DNA of 64,000 bases, taken from NCBI RefSeq assembly GCF_023715245.1, contig NZ_JAMBNV010000004.1, positions 97,362-161,361 on the forward strand, written 5' to 3'. Of the stretch, positions 26,384 to 34,698 are shown piece by piece. The DNA comes from Sporosarcina luteola. Lineage in GTDB: Bacteria > Bacillota > Bacilli > Bacillales_A > Planococcaceae. The translations under genes and the position numbers were made by a program. The notes below the pieces were generated by a model, which saw only the letters and a list, made by a program, of their open reading frames with translations, was not told the origin of the DNA and ran no database searches. Within the stretch, counting starts at the first letter, position 1. Each line of letters begins with the position of its first letter.

Positions 26384-27226
26384 TCAGTTAACCGGGATAG
26401 CCCCAGTTTCAACAACTACATCTTGTCCTTCTGGACTTAAAATGAAATCAATGAATCGTTGTCCTGCATCGGTTAGACTTCCTTCTTTGGCGACGAACAA
26501 GAACGGACGTGATAGTTTATATGTTTGTTTCAGAACATTTTCCGCTGTCGCTTCCACTCCATTAATGTCAACGGTTGAAATGGACTCATCCACATATTCG
26601 AAGGAAATAAAACCTACCGCATGCTTATTCATTGCAACTGTCGTTTTAATATTTCCGTTTCCACTTGCGATAATGGCGCTTCTCACTAACTCACCTGATG
26701 AGTAGTCAACGATTTCCTGAAATGCATCACGGGATCCGGAGCCATCCTCGCGAGAAACGACGACAATTTCCATGTCACCGCCGCCGAGCTCTTTCCAGTT
26801 CGTTACCTCACCGGTGAATATTTTCTTCACTTGCTCAATCGTGAGATCTTTCACTTTATTCGACGGATGAGTGACGACGACAATGCCATCGTAAGCAATA
26901 ACAATTTCATTCAAACCGCTATCGACCTCTTCCTGTTTCAAATCACGGGAAGACATACCGATTTCAGAAACTCCATTGATCGCATTTGTTATGCCAGCCG
27001 ATGATCCAATCTGGTTGATCTCTATTTTGACATCATTGCTCTCCTCATAGGTAAATGCCAATTTCTCAGCTAAAGGCCCTACCGAAGTAGACCCTGAAAT
27101 AGCAATTGTCGTTGAACCGTCTTTTGACGAGTTGCTATCTCCTTCAGCATTGTTGCCGCATGCAGCTAGTACGACTGTTATGGAGATAACGAATAATCCT
27201 TTTAGTGCATCCCTCATGATTTTCAT
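26384..27226 (-). CDS. pstS: Phosphate-binding lipoprotein PstS
   Basis: A 280-residue lipoprotein. The signal peptide ends at LAAC, with the lipid-modified Cys at 23. The mature protein shows PstS phosphate-site motifs ISGSTSVGPLAEKLA and SREDGSGSRDAF. It captures phosphate at the cell surface and hands it to PstCAB. It is the first gene of the operon, with GGAGGT ribosome site, and lies behind a set of PhoP-like boxes. Confidence 0.95.
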   Translation of the reverse strand: MKIMRDALKGLFVISITVVLAACGNNAEGDSNSSKDGSTTIAISGSTSVGPLAEKLAFTYEESNDVKIEINQIGSSAGITNAINGVSEIGMSSRDLKQEEVDSGLNEIVIAYDGIVVVTHPSNKVKDLTIEQVKKIFTGEVTNWKELGGGDMEIVVVSREDGSGSRDAFQEIVDYSSGELVRSAIIASGNGNIKTTVAMNKHAVGFISFEYVDESISTVDINGVEATAENVLKQTYKLSRPFLFVAKEGSLTDAGQRFIDFILSPEGQDVVVETGAIPVN

Positions 27227-27258
27227 ATATGTACCTCCAACATGATTTATTGGCTCTT

Positions 27259-27317
27259 TGTAAATAATAATGGAAGTTTGTAAATTTACTTAGGTATTCT
27301 TGTAAAGGTTTTGTAAA
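27259..27317 (-). promoter_or_regulatory. PhoP (Pho box) repeats upstream of pstS
   Basis: On the minus strand TTTACA occurs at 27312-27317, 27301-27306, 27279-27284 and 27259-27264, spaced 11, 22 and 20 bp. The closest pair (TTTACA, 5 bases, TTTACA) fits the tandem PhoP-binding consensus in Bacillus. Phosphate-starvation induction is expected. Confidence 0.75.
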
Positions 27318-27454
27318 TTCACTTTACACATTCCGAATTGTGCGATATATACAGCAATCGATTATCTCTCTCTCATTCAATTTTCCCTTCTTTCAAGAAT
27401 CTATTTACAAACGTTCAATTCTTTCGAGGTTCTATTCGAGGTGCGCTTTTCGGT

Positions 27455-27733
27455 GGTGCCTGTGCAGCAAACTATTCTGATTATGCACTACAATTGAATA
27501 TGTAAATTCACAAAGTTGAATTCATCAATGGGTTACTGGATATTTACTGAATTTATATTCCTCATAGTGAATAGTCATAAATGCACCTTACACAGGCACC
27601 AACACAATTCAGTCAATACACTACAATTGTATATAATTAAAAAGGTAGGCAACCATGTCAAGATTTGGTTGCCTACCTTATGAATAGATATACGAATTAT
27701 TGAATTGTCATAAATGTTTGATGCACAGGCACC
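27455..27733. repeat. Two diverged copies of an approximately 140-bp element
   Basis: The gap between pstS and rlmCD has no gene. Copy one (27455-27600) starts GGTGCCTGTGCA and ends with its inverse CACAGGCACC. It contains CACTACAATTG near the left end and CATAAATG near the right. Copy two (27601-27733) shares CACTACAATTG, CATAAATG and the right end TGCACAGGCACC but lacks the left end, and it contains the rlmCD terminator. Confidence 0.65.
27635..27679 (-). terminator. Terminator of rlmCD
   Basis: A perfect 13-bp stem, AAGGTAGGCAACC with GGTTGCCTACCTT, followed on the minus strand by a T-run. It lies 57 bases past the stop codon. Confidence 0.92.
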
Positions 27734-27735
27734 GT

Positions 27736-29097
27736 TTAAATCTCTAGCCAAGCGACGGATTCGACGTGGCTGCTTTGGGGGAACATGTCGACGGGTTGGA
27801 CTTCTTTTGTCTTGTAGCCGCCGTCTTCTAAGATCCGCAAGTCGCGCGCCAGTGTGCCTGGGTTGCATGATACGTAGACGACACGCTTCGGTTTGTATTC
27901 CAAGATTGTCTGCAATAGCTTCTCATCGCATCCTTTGCGTGGTGGGTCGACGACTAGTACATCGAACCGTTTGCCTTCTGCGTACCATCGTGGGATGACG
28001 TTTTCCGCTGCGCCCGCTTCGAAATGGGCGTTCGTCATGCCATTCAATTCCGCGTTGCGTTTGGCGTCTTCGATTGCTTGCGGGACGATTTCCACTCCGT
28101 ACACTTCCTTCGCTTTCTGTGCGAGGAACAGTGAAATGGTGCCGATTCCGCAGTATGCGTCGATAACCATTTCGTCGCCTGTCAGCTGCGCGTAGTCGAG
28201 TGCTTGCTTGTACAGCACTTCGGTTTGCGCGGGGTTCACTTGATAGAACGAGCGTGCCGATATTTCAAACTCGATGTCGCCGATCTTGTCGATGATGAAC
28301 GACTTGCCGTAGAGAGGAAGCGTTTCATTTCCGAAGATGACGTTCGTCTTCTCTCCATTGACGTTTTGCATGATCGACGTCACTTCCGGCACAACCCGTT
28401 TAATGAGTTCGACAACGGCGTCTTTCTGCGGAAATTTTTTCTTCAACGTTACAAGGACGACCATGATTTCCCCTGTCGCCTTCCCTTTCCGGACGATCAG
28501 ATGCCGAAGCATGCCGCGATGGGTCTTTTCGTTATACGCTTCGAGTCCAAGTGCATGCATTTCGTGCTTCAGCGTGGACATCAGTTCATCTGCCTCTTCG
28601 CTTTGGATAATACAGACGTCCGTGTCGACGATATGATGGGAGCGTGACCGGTAAAAGCCGGATACGACTTTGCCATCCCGTTCGCTGAAGGGGATCTGGG
28701 ATTTATTGCGATAGCGCCAAGGGTCTTCCATCCCTTTGACTGGGTGGACAGGTACGTGCGGCAACTTCGCGATGCGGTCGATAACGTCGCGGACCTGTTT
28801 ATACTTTTGGATGAGCTGGCCTTCGTATGATAGATGTTGCAGCTGGCAGCCGCCGCATTCCCAGAACACATGGCATGGCGGTTCCACGCGATCCTTAGAA
28901 GCCTTTGTCACGTTCAACAGACGCGCGAATCCATAATTCTTCAACGTCTTCCCGACTTGGACTTCTACTTCCTCGCCAGGCAGTGCGCCAGGTATAAAAA
29001 GCGGGTAGCCTTCCACTTTTGCAACGCCCGATCCGTCATGCGTCAAATCCTCCACATAGACAGAGAGACGATCATTTTGATTTACAATAAAAGACAT
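27736..29097 (-). CDS. rlmCD: 23S rRNA uracil-5 methyltransferase (RlmCD type)
   Basis: A 453-residue TrmA/RumA-family enzyme. It has an N-terminal TRAM domain (about 1-60), iron-sulfur cysteines C75, C81 and C84 in [10 protein letters not shown] plus one in DTDVCII, and a C-terminal Rossmann methyltransferase domain. That domain carries [20 protein letters not shown] and the catalytic Cys in [13 protein letters not shown]. In B. subtilis the homologue YefA (RlmCD) makes m5U at two 23S positions. It lies next to dgkB and gatCAB in B. subtilis too. Here the cyd operon and others are inserted between them. GGAGG precedes the ATG. Confidence 0.9.
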   Translation of the reverse strand: MSFIVNQNDRLSVYVEDLTHDGSGVAKVEGYPLFIPGALPGEEVEVQVGKTLKNYGFARLLNVTKASKDRVEPPCHVFWECGGCQLQHLSYEGQLIQKYKQVRDVIDRIAKLPHVPVHPVKGMEDPWRYRNKSQIPFSERDGKVVSGFYRSRSHHIVDTDVCIIQSEEADELMSTLKHEMHALGLEAYNEKTHRGMLRHLIVRKGKATGEIMVVLVTLKKKFPQKDAVVELIKRVVPEVTSIMQNVNGEKTNVIFGNETLPLYGKSFIIDKIGDIEFEISARSFYQVNPAQTEVLYKQALDYAQLTGDEMVIDAYCGIGTISLFLAQKAKEVYGVEIVPQAIEDAKRNAELNGMTNAHFEAGAAENVIPRWYAEGKRFDVLVVDPPRKGCDEKLLQTILEYKPKRVVYVSCNPGTLARDLRILEDGGYKTKEVQPVDMFPQSSHVESVAWLEI

Positions 29098-29207
29098 GAT
29101 ATTTCCTCCAAATTTCGTATGTACTTAGTTTATCACAAAAGCGAATGTTGGCAGGCATGCAAAGCGGCAGGTATTCCACTAACTGCAGATGAATCAAAGG
29201 TCCTGAA

Positions 29208-29332
29208 ATGACGATAACTCTTGGGAAGTGACCGATAAACTTGTGAAAGTGACCGATAAGGACCTGGGAATGACCGATTAAATTGTGAAAGTGATCGATA
29301 ACTTCTCGGAAATGATCGATAAGTATTTAAGA
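29208..29332. repeat. 21-bp tandem array upstream of rlmCD
   Basis: Five 21-bp units starting at 29228, 29249, 29270, 29291 and 29312, plus a 20-base partial unit at 29208. All share RTGAYCGATAA with a variable second half ending in GTGAAA or GGGAA alternately. The array lies between the rlmCD start and the cyd terminator. It encodes no supported protein. Confidence 0.9.
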
Positions 29333-29334
29333 TG

Positions 29335-29363
29335 TAAAAAACAGACGCCAATGACGTCTGTTT
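29335..29363 (-). terminator. Terminator of the cyd operon
   Basis: AAAACAGACG and CGTCTGTTTT around a seven-base loop; six T follow on the minus strand. Confidence 0.9.
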
Positions 29364-29369
29364 TCCACG

Positions 29370-29480
29370 TTACTCCTCTTTATCCGTTACCGAACCATCT
29401 AGCGGCGCGATGAGAAACGCGACGACGATGGCTGCAATCAAGATGATAAAAGGTGCATAGAAAATAATGAAATCAGTCAT
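29370..29480 (-). CDS. cydS: CydS-like small subunit of cytochrome bd oxidase
   Basis: A 36-residue protein starting MTDFIIFYAPFIILIAA with a single hydrophobic segment and an acidic tail. The size, position directly after cydB, and the FYAP start resemble the CydS subunit seen in the Geobacillus cytochrome bd structure. Upstream AAAGGGGG is better spaced for the ATG at 29480 than for the ATG six bases earlier. The operon terminator follows immediately. The identification rests on position and general similarity. Confidence 0.75.
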   Translation of the reverse strand: MTDFIIFYAPFIILIAAIVVAFLIAPLDGSVTDKEE

Positions 29481-29495
29481 GCCCATAAGCCCCCT

Positions 29496-30521
29496 TTACA
29501 CATGGAAATCCTTCTTCCCACGGACGTATCCTTTATTGAACAGGAACAGTCGCATGAGCAATACAAGCGAAGGGATCAAGAGTCCCAGTCCTAGGATGAA
29601 CGCGATAATGAGCGAGATTGCCATCGCAGGATTCGTGAAACTGTCGTAAATCGTCAAATACGGGTACAACAAGTACGGATAGTGCGACGCACCATATCCG
29701 AAAAACGCAAAGATAAATTGGCCCATGAGCAAAATGAATGCCCACCCGTAATTGTGGCGCTTCCAAAGCAGCCAAACCGTTCCTGCAAACAATAGGAACG
29801 AGATGAGGAACATTGGCCAAAACGTTTGGATGTTGTTGTAATGCTCGAGATTATGTTTACGAAGCTCGAATATGATGCCCCCTGCAGTAATGATCGTCGG
29901 CAATGACCAGATGAGCGCATATTTCCGCAGCAAATTGGTCGCTTCAACGTCGCCGGCTTTATGCGCATACCATGTCAGGAACACTGCCGAAATGTATAGC
30001 GTCGCTGCAATGCTCAAGACGACAATTGACCATGTCAATGGACTTGTGAATAAGACCCAGTAATCGAGCACCGGATTTCCATCGACAATTTCGATGAAGC
30101 CGCCTTCTGAAATGGTCAGGACGATTGACAGCGACGCGGGAATCAATATACCCGCCAGACCATACATGAATGAATAGCCTTTATGGCCCCTTGCGCCGTA
30201 TGTCTCGAAAGCATAATACGAGCCGCGGATTGCAAGCAGGATGATGCCAAAGCTGACAGGCACCAAAAGCGTAGTTCCGTAATAGAATGCTGTCTTCGGG
30301 AAGAACCCGATGATTCCTACGAAGAAGAAGACGAGAAAAACGTTCGTCACTTCCCATACAGGAGATAAATACCGCTGGATGACTTTCGTCAAAATACGCT
30401 GTTTACCGGTCAGCAAGCTGTATGCATTGAAAAAGCCAGCTCCGAAATCAATGGCGCCTACGAGAATATAACCGAAGAGGAATGTCCAAAGAACTGAAAT
30501 CCCTAAAATCTCCAAGTTCAT
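29496..30521 (-). CDS. cydB: Cytochrome bd quinol oxidase subunit II
   Basis: A 341-residue integral membrane protein with about nine hydrophobic segments, beginning with the CydB-like GAIDFGAGFFNAY. With CydA it forms a terminal oxidase that reduces oxygen with electrons from quinol. The ATG overlaps the end of cydA by four bases, so the two are translationally coupled. The protein is of the YthB type found in Bacillus. A CydS-like small protein follows after 15 bases. Confidence 0.92.
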   Translation of the reverse strand: MNLEILGISVLWTFLFGYILVGAIDFGAGFFNAYSLLTGKQRILTKVIQRYLSPVWEVTNVFLVFFFVGIIGFFPKTAFYYGTTLLVPVSFGIILLAIRGSYYAFETYGARGHKGYSFMYGLAGILIPASLSIVLTISEGGFIEIVDGNPVLDYWVLFTSPLTWSIVVLSIAATLYISAVFLTWYAHKAGDVEATNLLRKYALIWSLPTIITAGGIIFELRKHNLEHYNNIQTFWPMFLISFLLFAGTVWLLWKRHNYGWAFILLMGQFIFAFFGYGASHYPYLLYPYLTIYDSFTNPAMAISLIIAFILGLGLLIPSLVLLMRLFLFNKGYVRGKKDFHV

Positions 30522-31864
30522 TGTACATCACCGCCTTTTTCCTTATGACGATCTTCCAATTCGCGTTCGACTGGGTTTTTGTTGAACATCCGTCTCAGGA
30601 CGACGACGCTTCCGATGCCGAGGACGAGATACAGTAATGCAAATAGCATCAGCATGAGGTCTACTTGCCCGCTTGTCGTTGCGGCATCCTCGACTCGCAT
30701 AATCTTCCGAAGTATCCACGGCTGCCGTCCGACTTCCGCAAGCCACCAACCAGATTCGATGGCGATGATTGTAAGCGGTGCTCCGAGGACAATAAGCCAG
30801 CGGAACCATTTTGTCGATACGCGTTTCCAGCCCCGGTTGACGCCGATCCAATATAATGCGGATAAGATTGTCATCCACATGCCTATGAATACCATGATGT
30901 TGAATAAATAGTGGATATAAAGCGGTGGTATTTCATCCTCAGGGAACTGATCCAGACCGATTACTTCCGCGTTAGGATTATTAAATGCGAGCATGGAAAG
31001 CCCGAACGGAATGTTAATGGCATACTTCACTTCCCCATCTTTCAACACACCAAGCAAGATGAGAGGTGCATTTTCCTGCGTTTCAAAATGCCACTCTGCT
31101 GCAGCAAGTTTTTCGGGTTGGTACTCGGCTAAATACTTACCGGAGAAATCCCCGATCAATGCAGTTGCGATTGAAAATACAAACCCTAGTTTCATTGTTA
31201 AATACAGTGCTTTCTTATGATAAACATGGTCGGAGCCTCTCAATAAACGGAATGCCGCAATCGCTGCCAACACAAATGCCGCAGTCATATATGCCGTGAT
31301 GACGACATGCGCCACTTTCGTCGGCATTGCCGGGTTGAACATCGCAATGATCGGATTGATATTGACGATTTCCCCGTCCACGATGTCAAATCCTCGAGGC
31401 GCATTCATGAATGCATTCACCATTGTGATGAAAACGGCAGAAAACGAAGCGCCGATTGCAACCGGAACTAATAGCAGCAAATGCTTTTTCTGATTTTCGA
31501 ATCGATCCCATGTATATAAATAAATCCCGAGGAAGATGGCTTCAAAAAAGAATGCGAACGTTTCCATGAATAACGGAAGCGCTATGACATTTCCCGCGAA
31601 CTCCATGAAATTCGGCCAAAGCAACGATAATTGCAGACCAATGGCGGTTCCTGTAACAACCCCGACAGCCACGGTAATGATAAAACCTCGCGCCCACCGT
31701 CTGGCAAGCAATATATAATGTTCATCGTTTTTCTTGATGCCCACCCATTGCGCAATCATGATCATGAGTGGGACACCGACGCCGATTGTCGCGTAAATAA
31801 TATGGAATGATAATGTAAGTTCTGTTAGGACACGCGAATAAAAAACGGCTTCTTCATTTCCCAT
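30518..31864 (-). CDS. cydA: Cytochrome bd quinol oxidase subunit I
   Basis: A 448-residue membrane protein carrying the haem and quinol sites. The His in LTLSFHIIYATIGVG near residue 17 fits the haem b595 ligand and GWWLAEVGRQPW is the conserved segment after the quinol loop. That loop is short, as in Gram-positive enzymes. It heads cydA-cydB-cydS, with a tiny membrane-protein gene just upstream. The GGAGGGGAAA ribosome site is clear. High-affinity oxygen use at low aeration is the known role. Confidence 0.93.
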   Translation of the reverse strand: MGNEEAVFYSRVLTELTLSFHIIYATIGVGVPLMIMIAQWVGIKKNDEHYILLARRWARGFIITVAVGVVTGTAIGLQLSLLWPNFMEFAGNVIALPLFMETFAFFFEAIFLGIYLYTWDRFENQKKHLLLLVPVAIGASFSAVFITMVNAFMNAPRGFDIVDGEIVNINPIIAMFNPAMPTKVAHVVITAYMTAAFVLAAIAAFRLLRGSDHVYHKKALYLTMKLGFVFSIATALIGDFSGKYLAEYQPEKLAAAEWHFETQENAPLILLGVLKDGEVKYAINIPFGLSMLAFNNPNAEVIGLDQFPEDEIPPLYIHYLFNIMVFIGMWMTILSALYWIGVNRGWKRVSTKWFRWLIVLGAPLTIIAIESGWWLAEVGRQPWILRKIMRVEDAATTSGQVDLMLMLFALLYLVLGIGSVVVLRRMFNKNPVERELEDRHKEKGGDVQ

Positions 31865-31878
31865 CTATTTCCCCTCCT

Positions 31879-31974
31879 TCAACTTCCGAAAATTCTACCG
31901 ACAATTGATAGCAACATGATTCCCGCCACTGTAAAGACAAGCCACATGAGCCACTTCTCTTGTTTCTTATACAC
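31879..31974 (-). CDS. 31-residue single-span membrane protein upstream of cydA
   Basis: A short frame starting with GTG (MYKKQEKWLMWLVFTVAG...) with a basic N-terminus, one hydrophobic segment and a C-terminal RIFGS. A good ribosome site GGAGGG lies 5 bases before the GTG. The stop is 14 bases before the cydA start, so it would be the first gene of the cyd operon. No known family is recognised with certainty. It could be an accessory subunit or assembly factor of the bd oxidase. Confidence 0.6.
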   Translation of the reverse strand: MYKKQEKWLMWLVFTVAGIMLLSIVGRIFGS

Positions 31975-32063
31975 GGGATCCCTCCGTCCGTTGAATTCCT
32001 TTTGATTATCATAAGATAACTGTTCATTACTTTTCCCTATTTACGGTTGAAATAACAGGATTG

Positions 32064-32078
32064 TCACATGAATTGTGA
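32064..32078. promoter_or_regulatory. Palindrome in the cydA upstream region, candidate operator
   Basis: TCACA, five bases, TGTGA. On the minus strand it overlaps a GTGACA that could be a -35 element. A redox or anaerobic regulator is plausible. The half-site order differs from both the Rex and the Fnr consensus, so the regulator is unknown. Confidence 0.35.
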
Positions 32079-32103
32079 AATGTTTTCAACTAACGTATTG
32101 CTC

Positions 32104-32132
32104 TTGAGAGTATTTGGAATCTTGTGTATAAT
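32104..32132 (+). promoter_or_regulatory. SigA promoter of the NUDIX gene
   Basis: TTGAGA and TATAAT with 17-bp spacing. Transcription would start about 18 bases before the ATG at 32159. Confidence 0.75.
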
Positions 32133-32158
32133 AGAGAGATTAAAGAGAGGTGAACACA

Positions 32159-32593
32159 ATGGAAATTAAGAGAAAAGTGCTGGCTTACATTACGAAGGAT
32201 GACAATGCAGAACGGAAGCTCCTTGTGTTCGAGCATAAGGATAATCCGGAAGCAGGTTGGCAAGTGCCGGGCGGAACGATTGAAGAGGATGAATTGCTCT
32301 TAGATGCGCTCTACCGCGAGATCGAGGAAGAAACCGGCATTCGGCGTGAGCAGTTGCAGTTAAATGGCAAAGTGAATAAGGAGAATTATTTTCCTGAAAA
32401 CCGTCCGAATGTCATCCATGAGCGGAATATCTTTCATCTCACCTATATCGGCGAGGAAGAATCGGAATGGGACACTTGCGTCAACAGTACCGGTAAAGAC
32501 AACGGCATGATTTTCCATTGCCGCTGGATTCCGGTGAATGAGTTGCCCGAGTTAGCTGCAAGTCAGGATAAAGCGCTCGAGTTTATAATTTGA
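32159..32593 (+). CDS. NUDIX hydrolase
   Basis: A 144-residue protein with the NUDIX box spanning about residues 39-61: GGTIEEDELL and then REIEEETGI, with the metal-binding Glu residues present. Such enzymes hydrolyse nucleoside diphosphates linked to another group. The substrate cannot be predicted. The ATG at 32159 has AGAGAGG 8 bases upstream and is preferred to the GTG at 32150. It is a single-gene unit divergent from cydA. Confidence 0.85.
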   Translation: MEIKRKVLAYITKDDNAERKLLVFEHKDNPEAGWQVPGGTIEEDELLLDALYREIEEETGIRREQLQLNGKVNKENYFPENRPNVIHERNIFHLTYIGEEESEWDTCVNSTGKDNGMIFHCRWIPVNELPELAASQDKALEFII

Positions 32594-32627
32594 GGCGAAT
32601 TAATGGAGCCCTTATGTAAATAACCGC

Positions 32628-32666
32628 AAAAAATAAAAGCTGCATGGATGTTCAATCCAATGCAGC
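32628..32666 (-). terminator. Terminator overlapping the end of dgkB
   Basis: GCTGCAT and ATGCAGC with additional inner pairing (TGGAT / ATCCA); TTTTATTTTTT follows on the minus strand. The stem includes the last codons and the stop of dgkB. Confidence 0.8.
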
Positions 32667-33599
32667 TTCTTCATTTTCAAGTTCATTATCAATTCGATCC
32701 TGCTCACGCAATTGGTCGAGCGGGGCGAACATTTCAATATGGCGATATCGGTTTTCGAAGGTGGCAGGAAGGGTTCCGCCGTATTCCCCATCCAAGTTGA
32801 GCAGCACTTCTTCGGACGATGTAATTGTAACTTTCGAAGGCTTTGCGGAAATGACGAGCGGATCATCCAAATGCTCACCGCGCAATGCTAGTGTGACAAT
32901 CCTGATGAATTCGGCCATATTACATTTTTTCAATACTAATAACGTGAATTTACCGTCATTGATGCTTGAATTCGGCGCCAATTTCTCCAGTCCACCGACG
33001 GAGTTGGTCAAACCGACGAGAAAGAGCATCACTTCACCTTCAAACACTTCATCATCATACTCGATTTTCACATTACTCGAATGGATGGAAGGGAGCATTT
33101 CAATCCCTTTTAAATAATAGGCAAGCTGGCCGAGTACCGTCTTAAGCTTGCTTGGTACTTCATATGTCAGCTCTGTCATACGCCCGCCGCCTGCGATGTT
33201 GATGAAATGACGATTGTTCATGAGGCCGACGTCCACCGGAATTGTCTCTCCGCGGACGATGATGTCGATAGCTTCGTCAATATCCCTCGGAATTCGAATG
33301 GCCCTCGCAAAGTCGTTCGTCGTACCGGTCGGAATAAGCCCGATCGTCGGCCGTTTTTCAAAGGGGGAGACCCCGGCGACGACTTCGTTCAACGTACCAT
33401 CTCCACCTGATGCGATGATGACGTCAAAGCCCCTCTCCACGGCATTTTTGGCAGCAATGGTTGCGTCTCCTTCCGCCGTAGTCGCATGTACGGATGTTTC
33501 ATAGCCGGCCACTTCTAGCTTTTCCAATACTTCAGCCAGGTGCCTCCGGAATATTTCACGTCCTGCTGTCGGGTTATAAATGATTCTTGCACGCTTCAT
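32652..33599 (-). CDS. dgkB: Diacylglycerol kinase DgkB
   Basis: A 315-residue soluble lipid kinase. The nucleotide motif GGDGTLNE is at residues 65-72, with GLIPTGTTNDFAR near 97-109. It phosphorylates diacylglycerol to phosphatidic acid, recycling the diacylglycerol released by lipoteichoic acid synthesis. In B. subtilis the homologue (YerQ) also lies between gatB and rlmCD. The C-terminal dozen residues are acidic and variable, and the terminator stem lies within them. Confidence 0.92.
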   Translation of the reverse strand: MKRARIIYNPTAGREIFRRHLAEVLEKLEVAGYETSVHATTAEGDATIAAKNAVERGFDVIIASGGDGTLNEVVAGVSPFEKRPTIGLIPTGTTNDFARAIRIPRDIDEAIDIIVRGETIPVDVGLMNNRHFINIAGGGRMTELTYEVPSKLKTVLGQLAYYLKGIEMLPSIHSSNVKIEYDDEVFEGEVMLFLVGLTNSVGGLEKLAPNSSINDGKFTLLVLKKCNMAEFIRIVTLALRGEHLDDPLVISAKPSKVTITSSEEVLLNLDGEYGGTLPATFENRYRHIEMFAPLDQLREQDRIDNELENEEAALD

Positions 33600-33709
33600 A
33601 CATGTTCCCTCTCAATTCATACAAAATGCAACGCTTGCAGTCGTCAATAATCCAGCAATCAATCGCTTACTTGGACTATCGGTCCTGCCAAAAAGTTCCC
33701 ACTGCAGTA

Positions 33710-34279
33710 TTATTTCGTCTGCTGTAATGCGGGCATGAACGTTTTGCGGATATCTTCGTAGACGGTAAGCCATAATTCTGGCTGGGTCGTATATTGCTTC
33801 ATCAATTCAGAAATGAATTCCCGCTGTTTTTCATCAAAATCCGGCGCCTCTTTTGCCGGAAGCTGTTTGCGGCGCTCCATTACATCTTCCTGGATGGACG
33901 CTGCACGTGGTCCCCACTTCGCCAGTACTTCTCCTTCTTTATCAAGCAGCAAATAGATTGGAATTGAGCGGCCGCCATTTGTTAGATGCCTGTCAATTAA
34001 ATCCGTGTCTTCATCGCGATAGACCACCCGTACATCCAGGTCCGCAGCTTCTGCAATACGGCGCAGGATCGGATTGTTCATCATTGCGTCCCCGCACCAA
34101 TCTTCCGTTATTACTAGTATATTGGGCTTTGCCGTTTTTGCTATTTCAATAAATGCATCGTCTTGAGGAACATCGAATTTTTCATAAATACCGAAGCTGT
34201 TTTCTTTATGTTTGTCCATGCGATCCATGTAATCTGCAAGTGAAATCGCTTCTTCGAAGTATTGCTTTTCAGTTTTCAT
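33710..34279 (-). CDS. Thioredoxin-fold protein with a CGDA site
   Basis: A 189-residue cytoplasmic protein with a thioredoxin-like core. The active-site region reads TEDWCGDAMMNNP (C62), followed by the cis-Pro region SIPIYLLLD. Only one Cys is present where thioredoxins have CxxC, so disulfide reduction by the usual two-Cys route is unlikely. Proteins of this sort are found widely in Firmicutes with no fixed role. A ribosome site GGAAGGTG precedes the ATG. It is apparently monocistronic, between the repeat copy C and dgkB. Confidence 0.75.
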   Translation of the reverse strand: MKTEKQYFEEAISLADYMDRMDKHKENSFGIYEKFDVPQDDAFIEIAKTAKPNILVITEDWCGDAMMNNPILRRIAEAADLDVRVVYRDEDTDLIDRHLTNGGRSIPIYLLLDKEGEVLAKWGPRAASIQEDVMERRKQLPAKEAPDFDEKQREFISELMKQYTTQPELWLTVYEDIRKTFMPALQQTK

Positions 34280-34330
34280 TCCGACACCTTCCTTTTTCTT
34301 TATTAAATTTTGTGAAATATAACGAACCCG

Positions 34331-34547
34331 GATTTACGCTACAGACGGACGCTTTCCAATCGAACAGCGAAGGGTTCGATTTGCCGTATTTCTGCGCTTT
34401 TTGCAGAAATTAAGGCAGCCTGCAATATCCTATCCTGCTCCCTTAGGGTCGCAGAAAAATTGCTCGCAACGCTGCCTTGTGCTCGCAAACGCCGTTCTTA
34501 GTTACGGCGTTCACAGGAGTCGCCGTCTTTCGCTTCAATCCTGCAAC
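34331..34547 (+). repeat. Dispersed structured repeat, copy C
   Basis: About 217 bp in the same orientation as copy A. The left end reads ACAGACGGACGCTTTCC and the right end CAGGAGTCGCCGTCTTTCG. The interior matches copy B closely, and several hairpins are predicted from inverted arms. The outer ends are more degenerate than in A and B. It fills most of the 419-base gap between the thioredoxin-fold gene and gatB, which otherwise shows only the gatB terminator. Confidence 0.85.
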
Positions 34548-34637
34548 CCTCAAATAAAATAGAATCCTTTTCTTTAGTGTAAGGCTATTTGTTGTGTGAA
34601 TCAAATAGGATGCCGGTGCAACTTTTCATTTATACAA

Positions 34638-34683
34638 TCAAAAAACGCCCTATACGGAGACTTTCGCAAGACCCGTATAGGAC
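34638..34683 (-). terminator. Terminator of the gatCAB operon
   Basis: GCCCTATACGG pairs with CCGTATAGGAC (10 of 11 positions) across a 15-base loop; GTTTTTTG follows on the minus strand. Confidence 0.88.
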
Positions 34684-34698
34684 GATTCAATTTCGGAC

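Noticed and set aside
32064..32078. A Rex or Fnr site upstream of cydA
   Set aside because: The palindrome TCACA-N5-TGTGA has the half-sites in the opposite order to the known consensus sequences, so the regulator was left unnamed.
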